A stretch of DNA of 64,000 nt, taken from contig NZ_LIYD01000005.1 of assembly GCF_001278115.1 (NCBI RefSeq), positions 705,197 through 769,196 of the forward strand, in the 5' to 3' direction. Under the pieces are notes generated by a model. It searched no databases. It was not told the DNA's origin and saw only the letters and a list, made by a program, of their open reading frames with translations. This document shows positions 34,452 to 42,515 of the stretch, in pieces. Made by a program: the position numbers and the translations under genes. The DNA comes from Flavobacterium akiainvivens (GTDB lineage Bacteria > Bacteroidota > Bacteroidia > Flavobacteriales > Flavobacteriaceae). Position 1 is the stretch's first letter, and every line of letters starts with the position of its first letter.

Positions 34452-34486
34452 CAACATAGAGGCCAGCCTGTGGCCAGCCTCTGTTG
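34452..34486. repeat. Hairpin inside the PUL operon
   Basis: GGCCA-GCCTG-TGGCC core, flanked by CAACAtAGAGG and CCTCTGTTG, which pair with a small bulge. It lies between the GH16 and GH3 genes without a T-run. It could stabilise the upstream mRNA or lower expression of the genes behind it. Confidence 0.5.
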
Positions 34487-34528
34487 CTTTGGGGTAAAAA
34501 TTAAATTGATGTTTTGGATTTGGAAAGG

Positions 34529-36166
34529 CTATTGATAAACGCGAACATAATCTACCTCCATAGAGTCTGTTAAGAACGTTGGGGTGTAGTTTTGCGTAAA
34601 ATTACCACCCACAGCAATATTCATTATCAGGAAGTAGTTCCAATTAAAATAGGGGTGGGCGTTGCTGTTTACAAACGTTTTAAATGCAGGGTTATCATCT
34701 ATATACCACTTGATAACCTCGGGGCTCCATATTAGTGTATAAGTATGCCATTCTGACGGGTCGGCCAGTTGTGTTGAGCCTGTATTTGCACTGCCTCCAA
34801 AATTACCGGGGTAATGTAATGTACCACTAATGGTTGTAGGGCTAACGTTAGCAGCATATTCCATAATATCTATTTCACCACATCCGGGCCATGGGTTAGT
34901 TGTATAATTTGAACCAAGCATCCATAGGGCCGGCCATGAACCTAGCTCGGTAGGCAGTTTAGCCCTTATTTCTACCCTGCCATAGGTAAAGTCAAATTTG
35001 TTACGAGAAATCATACGAGCCGAATTATAAATGCCGTCTTGATTTTTATTTGCTGTAATGGTTAATATACCCCCGCTTACTGCTGCGTTTCCTGACTGAG
35101 TGTAATGTTGAAGCTCCTGATTGCCCCATCCATTATTATTACCTTCTTCTAATGTCCAGTTTGCAGCATTCGGGGCACCATCTACATCAAACTCGTCTGC
35201 CCATATAAGATTGTTATATTCCGGGTCTGGCGTGGCAGATGGGTCTTGTGTAGTAAAAATATGATACCAGGCAAGGGCGTCATCACCACCCATTATTGCC
35301 CTTACTACCATACGGTTCTCTGTAAGTTCCAGTATCTCATAAGTGCTTTGGCCTATGTAATATCCCATAAAGCCACCGTCTGAAAACGTCATTTGGGTTC
35401 CTGTAGAGAATTCTTCAGGCACATAAGATTGTGCAGGTGCAAGCATTACATTTTTTTGCCCACTTACATTGTATGGAAGACAGGCATCTGTAGTCTGGTT
35501 ACCGCCACCCACACTTGTAAAGGCAGCATTAAAGAATGTACCTTCATTTTCAAGCGATAGTTTAATCATACTGCCATCAAGAGTAAAGGTTAACTTGTTT
35601 GTATAAAGGCAGCTGCTTTCAGGGCTTCCTGCTTTTTCAAACGGTGCGGCAGCATACCACTCAGGCCAATAGTTATTACCTGTAGGTGTGTTAGGGCCTA
35701 CACCAAGGTGGCCTTGTTCTGCTGCAGCCCAGTACCAAACTTTAGAACCAGTACCGGTTAAAAGGCCTGTTGTAACCGGATCATCAAAGTTGCTAAGTAC
35801 ATCTTCTATAACAAAGCTGTTGCTTGTAGAAACACCACCTCTGCCATAAGCAATTACAGTAATTTCATAGTCATTAATACCGGTACTGGTGAAGCGATAC
35901 ATAAGTTCGCCGCCGGCAACAGTTTTAGTGTCACCACTTGGAAAAATGTATTTATAGCTTATTGCTCCCTCAGCATATGCCTTAAGCTGCACATATCCTG
36001 TGCCGTCTCCATTAGGGTTTGCGGCATCCTGGCCCATTATATTGTAATTGAGAGACAGGGCAGTAGGGGTGTTAATATCACCAAATTTTGTATCGTCGTC
36101 TACACACCCTGTAGCTACAGCCACAAGCATAACCAGGATGCCTAATTTTTTAAATATCTCTTTCAT
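34529..36166 (-). CDS. GH16 endo-beta-1,3-glucanase (laminarinase-type) lipoprotein with PKD-like domain
   Basis: 545 residues. Signal peptide with lipobox A-T-G-C21 and acidic D-D-D after it, which fits surface export of the lipoprotein. A PKD-like domain is at about 35-125, a middle region of about 200 residues has no recognised family, and the GH16 catalytic domain is at about 335-545. The active-site motif is G-E-I-D-I-M-E-Y with both catalytic Glu residues, next to W-P-A-L-W-M-L-G. Six bases downstream of the glycan-binding lipoprotein gene in the PUL operon. Endo-acting cleavage of beta-1,3- or mixed-link glucan is inferred from the family. Confidence 0.92.
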   Translation of the reverse strand: MKEIFKKLGILVMLVAVATGCVDDDTKFGDINTPTALSLNYNIMGQDAANPNGDGTGYVQLKAYAEGAISYKYIFPSGDTKTVAGGELMYRFTSTGINDYEITVIAYGRGGVSTSNSFVIEDVLSNFDDPVTTGLLTGTGSKVWYWAAAEQGHLGVGPNTPTGNNYWPEWYAAAPFEKAGSPESSCLYTNKLTFTLDGSMIKLSLENEGTFFNAAFTSVGGGNQTTDACLPYNVSGQKNVMLAPAQSYVPEEFSTGTQMTFSDGGFMGYYIGQSTYEILELTENRMVVRAIMGGDDALAWYHIFTTQDPSATPDPEYNNLIWADEFDVDGAPNAANWTLEEGNNNGWGNQELQHYTQSGNAAVSGGILTITANKNQDGIYNSARMISRNKFDFTYGRVEIRAKLPTELGSWPALWMLGSNYTTNPWPGCGEIDIMEYAANVSPTTISGTLHYPGNFGGSANTGSTQLADPSEWHTYTLIWSPEVIKWYIDDNPAFKTFVNSNAHPYFNWNYFLIMNIAVGGNFTQNYTPTFLTDSMEVDYVRVYQ

Positions 36167-36171
36167 AGCTT

Positions 36172-37719
36172 TTAGTTAGATTGTTTAATATCATCAATGT
36201 AGTACGTTTGATTTGTACCTGCTACACCTGCATTCATAAACACCACAACACGCTGGTAGTTATTAGCCGAGTCAGTACCCGTAAAATCAAATGTCATTTC
36301 TTCCCACTGATTTGCTACTGTTGTGCTAACATTTTTTTCTACACTGGATGTGTTGTCTATGTTTTCAAATTTGAAAATAACAGGAGTATTTGCCGTTGGG
36401 CTGTAAACCTTCATTTTTATTTTGCCCTGTGTGCTAAAATCTACCGGTTCAGACAGTAATATCCAGCTTCCGGCCCAGTCTTGCCCACCTGTAGACTTTA
36501 ATATTCTTAAAACGGTGTTGCTGGTGTTTATTCCACCCGATACAGGGTTGTTTTCAACAGCACTTGCAGCACCAAGAAAATCAGTAAATGTGTAATCTAA
36601 AGATGTGTTCTCAAAAGTTATGGGCATAACCATAGGCACGCCGGAAACACTTTGCTCTACATCGTCAAAATAATATTCATCACCGGCACCAGTAACATTA
36701 AAGTTACAGAACACTACCACATTATTGTAAGTTTGGTTAGCATCGGCATTTGAGAAATCATAGATAAGCTCTTCCCACTGGTTTGCCACGGTAGTTACAG
36801 CCTGTACTTCATGGTTAATGGTGTTGTTAGCCAGGTTTTCTATCTTTAGCAGGAAGGTTGTTCCTACTGCCGGAGACCACACTTTCATTTTAAAATAAGG
36901 CATGGTTGCCAGGTTTGTAATGGGCGTATCAAGAGTAACTAATGAGCCCGCCCACGTTTCTGAGCCTGCATTTTTAACCTGTCTGGCAACTTTTGAGCTT
37001 GTATTTATACCTGTAGGATCGGGGTTATCTATAACCGTGGTTACAGCATTGCCAAAGTTTGCGAAGTTGTAGGTGTTAGTTTCAAAAGTTAACGGCAATG
37101 ATACCGGATTAGATATAGTAACCGAACCTGTGTAGGTAGCTGTAGCCACACCACCACTATATGCCACAACAGTAACAGTATATGTGCCTATAGCAGCATA
37201 AGTATATGTTGCGGTTTGTCCTTCGTTAAACTGTACAGGAGGCAGTGCCGTATCTTCATCAAACCAAACTTCAAAATAGGTTTCATAATCTGCTGTAGCA
37301 GTAACGTTTACCTGAAATGGATTGCCTACAACAGTGGCAATATTTACGGCAAGGTTTTCCGGCGCTACAAAAGATACTGTTAAAGGTTGTTCCATTTCAG
37401 TAGACTTACCGTTTATACTATAACCGATGAGCTTAACGGTATAAGTACCTTCAGCATAGGTGTGTGACGTTTTTTCTCCAACATTTACAGAGGCCGGTTC
37501 TGTGGTGCCATCACCATAAAAAATCTCAAAACGGGTAACGCCTTCACCGTGTGGTGCAATAGTTACCAGGCCAGAATTATCCTGGGTTATGGTAAATAAA
37601 GCGGTTAGGTTTTGAGGTGCCGCTGCATCATCAGCAAAAGTGGTATCCTGGTCAGAATCTTCGCAGCCTATACTTAAGGCTACAAATAAGACTGCAATTA
37701 TGTATTTTATTTTTTTCAT
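36172..37719 (-). CDS. Putative surface glycan-binding lipoprotein of the PUL
   Basis: 515 residues. Lipobox S-I-G-C19 with E-D-S-D-Q-D after it. Two PKD-like beta domains at about 35-210 are followed by two tandem copies of a 150-residue module (about 210-360 and 365-515). Both copies share G-I-N-T-S, W-A-G-S, K-M-K-V-x-S-P, T-T-V-A-N-Q-W-E-E and Y-Y-x-D-D. The modules look like carbohydrate-binding beta-sandwiches. The place after susD is where surface glycan-binding proteins (SusE/SusF position) are encoded. No enzyme motif. The glucan ligand is inferred from neighbours. Confidence 0.85.
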   Translation of the reverse strand: MKKIKYIIAVLFVALSIGCEDSDQDTTFADDAAAPQNLTALFTITQDNSGLVTIAPHGEGVTRFEIFYGDGTTEPASVNVGEKTSHTYAEGTYTVKLIGYSINGKSTEMEQPLTVSFVAPENLAVNIATVVGNPFQVNVTATADYETYFEVWFDEDTALPPVQFNEGQTATYTYAAIGTYTVTVVAYSGGVATATYTGSVTISNPVSLPLTFETNTYNFANFGNAVTTVIDNPDPTGINTSSKVARQVKNAGSETWAGSLVTLDTPITNLATMPYFKMKVWSPAVGTTFLLKIENLANNTINHEVQAVTTVANQWEELIYDFSNADANQTYNNVVVFCNFNVTGAGDEYYFDDVEQSVSGVPMVMPITFENTSLDYTFTDFLGAASAVENNPVSGGINTSNTVLRILKSTGGQDWAGSWILLSEPVDFSTQGKIKMKVYSPTANTPVIFKFENIDNTSSVEKNVSTTVANQWEEMTFDFTGTDSANNYQRVVVFMNAGVAGTNQTYYIDDIKQSN

Positions 37720-37731
37720 AAATTATCTTAA

Positions 37732-39204
37732 TTAATAGCCGGGGTTTTGTGGCCAGTTTCCGTTAGAAAATTGTATCTCCTCATAAGGTATTGGAAACAC
37801 TTCGTTTTTATTAGATGTAAACCCATTAATTTCACTTTGTGCCTTACCTGTTCTTACAAGGTCAAAAAAGCGGTGTCCTTCTCCAACAAGCTCAAGCCTT
37901 CTTTCCAGTAAAATGCGGTCATAAAGGCCATCTCCGGTACTGGTTATATTATGGTTGTTATCGCCAAAGGCACGTTGCCTAACCTGGTTAACATACTGTT
38001 GGGCTTTTTGGTCGTTACCCGCCCTGTTAAAGGCCTCGGCTGCCATTAGTAATATATCGGCATAGCGAATAGCCCTGTAGTTGTTAGGGTTGGTTAGCTT
38101 GCTGTCGCCCAGGTTAAGGTCACCCTGCCTTGGTATGTATTTTTTATTATAATAGCCGGTATGCTCATAACCTACACCGTAGGTTACACCGGGATTTGCA
38201 GCAGCCCAAGCATTGATATCAAGTATAGCTACATCGCGGCGGTTATCGCCCGGTTCAAAGGCATCATAAGCTTCCTGCGCAGGTATGTTAAAGCTGTATC
38301 CGGCATCATATAGCGGCCCTACATAGTTCCTGGGGCCGTTAAAGCCTACGGCAACGTTACCTTCACTACACTGAAGGCATCCAAAACCGGCACCTTCAGC
38401 ATCGCTATACTGTACTTCAAAAACCGATTCAGGGCCATTTTCGCCTGCACTTTCAAATATGGTGTTATAGTCTGTTACAAGGGTGTAAGTACCGCTTTGT
38501 ATAAGTGTTTCCAATACTGTTGAGGCTTCCTGGTATTTACCCTGATATAAATAAGCTTTGCCAAGCAGTGCCTGTGCAGCGCCTTTAGTAACACGGCCTT
38601 GTTCCTGTGCTTCAACAGAAAGGTTTTCTATTGCAAATAAAAGATCTGCCTCTATTGATGCATATACCTCCTGTGGGGTACAGCGGGGTATGGTAGTTTC
38701 GTCTCCTACTGCAAACCTCATATCGCCCTTCATGGGGATACCACCAAACCATTTTACAAGCTCAAAATGGAAATAAGCCCTTAAAAAACGGGTTTGTGCA
38801 ATAATGCTCTGCTTACCTTCAAAATCAAGCTTATCCTGAAATTCGAGTATGTAATTAGCCCTGTTTACACCGGCAAACATCCAGTCCCATACGTTTTTAA
38901 GGTTAGGGTTTACAGGAGTGTGGGTCATATCGTCAATTTGCTGGAAACCCGGCACGTCTGTAGCGCTTTCGCCACCACAAAGGGTATTGTCTGATGCAAT
39001 TTCACCAAGCAGAACATTTACATAAGTAGACTGCAAAATGTCATACACTGCAATCAATGCATAGTTATAATCTTCGGGCGAATTAAAATAGTTTTCTGAG
39101 TCTATAGAGTATGCCGGTGTGCGTTCTGTAAAACTGTCTGAACACGAAATGTTTAGCGATAGCAGGCTAAACGCGGCAATAGCTGTTATTATCTTCTTTT
39201 TCAT
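37732..39204 (-). CDS. susD: SusD/RagB family nutrient-binding lipoprotein
   Basis: 490 residues from the ATG at 39204; a TTG two codons upstream is less likely. SusD caps the SusC channel and binds oligosaccharides at the cell surface. Lipobox L-N-I-S-C with S-D-S-F. Typical SusD helix-rich sequence includes F-L-R-A-Y-F-H-F-E-L-V-K-W-F-G-G-I-P near residue 140 and the C-terminal R-Y-A-D-I-L-L-M-A-A-E-A and E-R-R-L-E-L-V-G-E-G-H-R-F-F-D-L. It starts 6 bases after the susC stop. Symbol given by family and position. Confidence 0.95.
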   Translation of the reverse strand: MKKKIITAIAAFSLLSLNISCSDSFTERTPAYSIDSENYFNSPEDYNYALIAVYDILQSTYVNVLLGEIASDNTLCGGESATDVPGFQQIDDMTHTPVNPNLKNVWDWMFAGVNRANYILEFQDKLDFEGKQSIIAQTRFLRAYFHFELVKWFGGIPMKGDMRFAVGDETTIPRCTPQEVYASIEADLLFAIENLSVEAQEQGRVTKGAAQALLGKAYLYQGKYQEASTVLETLIQSGTYTLVTDYNTIFESAGENGPESVFEVQYSDAEGAGFGCLQCSEGNVAVGFNGPRNYVGPLYDAGYSFNIPAQEAYDAFEPGDNRRDVAILDINAWAAANPGVTYGVGYEHTGYYNKKYIPRQGDLNLGDSKLTNPNNYRAIRYADILLMAAEAFNRAGNDQKAQQYVNQVRQRAFGDNNHNITSTGDGLYDRILLERRLELVGEGHRFFDLVRTGKAQSEINGFTSNKNEVFPIPYEEIQFSNGNWPQNPGY

Positions 39205-39210
39205 TGTCAA

Positions 39211-42200
39211 TTAAAATTTAATGTTAGCACCTACCATAAATGTTCTGGGTACCGGATAAAAACCATAGTCTATACCGCTGCCAATAGGTGCCCCGGATGA
39301 AGCACTTGGGTCATAGCCCCGGTATTTTGTAAAGGTGTAAAGATTGTTTACAGCTACATATATCCTGGTTTGGGTAACCACATTGCCCAGCCAGTTAGGA
39401 TTTATGCTGTAGCCCAACTGTAGGTTTTGTATCCTGCAATATGAAGCATCCTCCACATAATAAGATGAGAAAAGTGTATTGTTATTTGCCCCAACAGTCT
39501 GGATAGGGATAGTATTGCTTGTGCCTTCGCCGGTCCACCTGCCAAGTACATAATTAAGGCGGTTGCCATTAGGTACATTTCTTTCATAAGCCCTTACCAT
39601 GTCATTTCCAAGAGATGCAAACGCATAAGCTGTAAGGTCAAAACCTTTATACCTTAGCGTTACATTAAGCCCCATGGTAGCATTTGGTATAGGGTCACCA
39701 ATATTAGTTTTATCATCAGGGGTAATTATACCGTCGCCGTTAACATCTTTAAATCTAATGTCGCCCGGGTGTGCTCCTGTACCACCAAGGCCTGCCTGGC
39801 TTGGAGCGGCATCAACTTCTGCCTGGTTCTGGAAAATACCATCCATCTGGTAACCATAGAAGTAGCCCATAGGCTGTCCAACCTCCATTCTTGATGGTTG
39901 TTCGCTCAGTCCAAAAGTACCGCCGGGGTAGTAACCTGTACCATTGTTTACCGCAGTTACTTCGTTTTTAAGGAATGTAACGTTGTAATTGGCATCAAGC
40001 TGCATACCTTCAATAATATCTGTTTTATAACCTAAAGCAAGCTCAAAACCGCTATTACGAACGCTACCTGCATTTACAGTAGGAGCGCTTGCTCCCGGTG
40101 CACCGATGCCTATTATACCCGATACCGGAATATTAGGAATAAGAAGGTCATCTCGGGTATCAATAAAATAATCTGCTACAAGGCTAAGCTTATCGTTAAA
40201 GAAATAAATATCAGCACCTACGTCAAATTTCTTGGCTACTTCCCACTTAACATTAGGGTTTACAACCGTTCCTGTTGCAACACCGTTTACAAGTTGCCCG
40301 TTAAATACATACGTTGCCTCACCACTTAGCAAAGACCTGTAGGTGTTAGAACCAATAAGGTCGCTACCCAGTTCGCCATAGCTGGCGCGTAGTTTTGCAA
40401 AGCTTATGATGCCTTTGTCATTTGAATCTTCGCCACCTCCAAAGAAGCTTTCGTCTGACATAACCCAACCTGCTGTTACAGAAGGAAAATAAGCTACTGA
40501 ATTGCCCGGGCCAAATTTTGTAGACATATCACGCCTAAGCATGCCTGACAGCAAGTACCTGCCTTTATAGTCGTATTGTATCCTTCCAAAATAAGAAAGC
40601 CTTCTGTCATCATACGTATATGAACTGTTTGTTTTAGAGTCGCTAAGCCCGTTTGCCAGGCTTATATCTGCATATTCCCATGAGTTGTAAGGAACGTCAA
40701 ATCCTGTTGCGGTTACATTCTGGCCATACGTTTTAAATACGGTCATACCGGCTGTGGCTGTAACATTATGGTTTTCGGCAAATGTTTTAGCGTATGTAGC
40801 AAAAAGGTCATACGTATAGTCGTTAAAATTACTTGCGCTCTGGGTAACGCTGCTGCGCTGCACATCATAAATTTTACCACCATAATTAACCTGTTTACCA
40901 AATGTTTTACCCCTGTCTGTAGAAGAGTTGAAACCTATCCTGCTGGTTATGGTTAGCCCATCAATAATTTTGTAGTCAAGGCCAAATGTACCGTTGATTT
41001 TCTTAAAATTATAAGCGTTATAGGTATTAGCCATTTGTGCCAGCGGGTTGATAATTTCTGTACCAAAACCGGTATCGCTTGGCACGAGGGTAAAGTCTCC
41101 GGTTTCATTGTAAGGCGTTAATACAGGTGAAACGTTTAATGTATTAAAAAGCACCGAACCCAATACGTTTTCGCTAAGGCTTGCCCTGTCAAACTGCGTG
41201 TAAATCACGTTACCGTTCATCCTTAGTCTGTCTGTAAGGTCGGCGGTTAAGGATATCCTGGCAGTATTTCTTAAAAAGTTTGCCTTGTTGCCGCCCACAA
41301 TACCTTCCTGCTCAACACGTGAGCCGCCTACTGAGTATGAAATTTTATCGGCACCGCCGCTAAAGGTAATATCCTGGCTTGTTATTGGCGCATCATTTTG
41401 AAAAACCTGATCCTGCCAGTTGGTGCCGGTTCCAAGCCCGCTAAGGTTAGGGAAGGGAATAGGTTGCCCACCGTTAGCATAGCTTTCGTTAAGCAAAGCG
41501 GCATACTCAGTAGCGTTTAATGTTGGCAGCTTTCTTGTTGTTTCCTGAAAACCGGTAAATACATTGTAGCTAACTTCGGGCTTTTGGTTTTTACGGCCCT
41601 TTTTAGTGGTTACAAGTATAACACCATTGGCACCAATTGTACCATAAATGGCAGCTTGGGCATCTTTAAGAACGGTAATACTTTCAATGTCAGATGCGTT
41701 TAATAGGCCAAGTTCGCCCTGGTAGCCGTCAATAATCACTACCGGGTTGGCGTCGCCATTTGTGGCTATACCACGAATCCTGATGCTAAGCCCCGCTCCC
41801 GGAGATCCAGAGGTTGATGTAACATTAACTCCCGATACAGTACCTTGTAGTGCCTGTTCAATTTTTACTGGCCTAAGCTGGTCCAGCGTTTCTGAGCCAA
41901 TTGTGCTTACAGCGCCGGTAACTTCTTTTTTGCGCTGGCTACCGTAACCAATAACCACAAGTTCTTCAAGGCTTTCTACCGAAGCTTCTAACGAAACAGT
42001 AATGGTTTCTGTAGCTGTAACAATTTTTTGAAATGGGGTATAGCCAATAGATGAAAACTCTAATATAGAGCCTACCGGCACCGAGATTGAAAAATTACCG
42101 TCGAGATCTGTTACGGTAGCTGTTGTGGAACTTTTTACAACGACACTTACTCCCGGCAGAGGATCTCCGGAGGCCGCTTCTGTTACCTTTCCGTTTATTT

Positions 42201-42267
42201 CAACATTCTGTGCAATACACAGGGCTGAAATAAACATAAAAGCAATGGCTAATAGTTTTGACTTCAT
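39211..42267 (-). CDS. susC: SusC/RagA family TonB-linked outer-membrane transporter
   Basis: 1018 residues. It imports glycan fragments across the outer membrane using TonB energy. Signal peptide ends C-I-A-Q, then a carboxypeptidase-regulatory-like domain (about 23-100, N-G-K-V-T-E-A-A-S-G-D-P-L-P-G-V). The SusC linker is E-E-L-V-V-I-G-Y-G-S-Q-R-K-K-E-V-T-G-A-V, followed by the plug domain and a long barrel ending in Phe. First gene of the PUL operon, which runs susC-susD-SGBP-GH16-GH3-GH16. Inverted and direct repeats upstream suggest tight control. Confidence 0.96.
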   Translation of the reverse strand: MKSKLLAIAFMFISALCIAQNVEINGKVTEAASGDPLPGVSVVVKSSTTATVTDLDGNFSISVPVGSILEFSSIGYTPFQKIVTATETITVSLEASVESLEELVVIGYGSQRKKEVTGAVSTIGSETLDQLRPVKIEQALQGTVSGVNVTSTSGSPGAGLSIRIRGIATNGDANPVVIIDGYQGELGLLNASDIESITVLKDAQAAIYGTIGANGVILVTTKKGRKNQKPEVSYNVFTGFQETTRKLPTLNATEYAALLNESYANGGQPIPFPNLSGLGTGTNWQDQVFQNDAPITSQDITFSGGADKISYSVGGSRVEQEGIVGGNKANFLRNTARISLTADLTDRLRMNGNVIYTQFDRASLSENVLGSVLFNTLNVSPVLTPYNETGDFTLVPSDTGFGTEIINPLAQMANTYNAYNFKKINGTFGLDYKIIDGLTITSRIGFNSSTDRGKTFGKQVNYGGKIYDVQRSSVTQSASNFNDYTYDLFATYAKTFAENHNVTATAGMTVFKTYGQNVTATGFDVPYNSWEYADISLANGLSDSKTNSSYTYDDRRLSYFGRIQYDYKGRYLLSGMLRRDMSTKFGPGNSVAYFPSVTAGWVMSDESFFGGGEDSNDKGIISFAKLRASYGELGSDLIGSNTYRSLLSGEATYVFNGQLVNGVATGTVVNPNVKWEVAKKFDVGADIYFFNDKLSLVADYFIDTRDDLLIPNIPVSGIIGIGAPGASAPTVNAGSVRNSGFELALGYKTDIIEGMQLDANYNVTFLKNEVTAVNNGTGYYPGGTFGLSEQPSRMEVGQPMGYFYGYQMDGIFQNQAEVDAAPSQAGLGGTGAHPGDIRFKDVNGDGIITPDDKTNIGDPIPNATMGLNVTLRYKGFDLTAYAFASLGNDMVRAYERNVPNGNRLNYVLGRWTGEGTSNTIPIQTVGANNNTLFSSYYVEDASYCRIQNLQLGYSINPNWLGNVVTQTRIYVAVNNLYTFTKYRGYDPSASSGAPIGSGIDYGFYPVPRTFMVGANIKF

Positions 42268-42301
42268 ATAATACTAAAATGTTTTTTGTGATAATATAAA
42301 A

Positions 42302-42342
42302 GTAGGGGTACTAAAAACATGTAAATTTTTTAGTACCCCTAC
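42302..42342 (-). promoter_or_regulatory. Perfect 16-bp inverted repeat upstream of susC
   Basis: GTAGGGGTACTAAAAA (42302-42317) and its exact complement (42327-42342) around a 9-base loop, 35 bases before the susC ATG. It would form a strong leader hairpin in the mRNA, or act as an operator. A near-consensus -7 box (AACATTTG on the minus strand) lies just upstream of it. Confidence 0.75.
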
Positions 42343-42391
42343 AAATGTTATACAATTTGAAAAAAGATTTTTTTAAGCAATAAAAACACAC

Positions 42392-42411
42392 GTTAACCTA
42401 CTGTTAACAGT
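42392..42411 (-). promoter_or_regulatory. Palindrome and 11-bp-spaced GTTAAC pair
   Basis: GTTAAC occurs at 42392-42397 and 42403-42408, exactly 11 bases apart. The second lies in the perfect 12-bp palindrome ACTGTTAACAGT (42400-42411). One-turn spacing suits a regulator binding one face of the helix. Confidence 0.45.
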
Positions 42412-42466
42412 GTTTAGCAACATTTTAAATATGTTAAAAATACAGTAACGAAAACCTTGTAAATAA

Positions 42467-42489
42467 GGTAATGTTGTGGTAATGTATAG
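42467..42489 (-). promoter_or_regulatory. 11-bp-spaced GGTAATGT repeats, shared with the T9SS gene region
   Basis: GGTAATGT at 42467-42474 and again at 42478-42485. The second continues as GGTAATGTATAG, a 12-mer that is also found at 47168-47179. Candidate binding site of the PUL regulator. Confidence 0.45.
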
Positions 42490-42515
42490 GTATTTTTAAA
42501 CAGTGTTGTGGTTTA

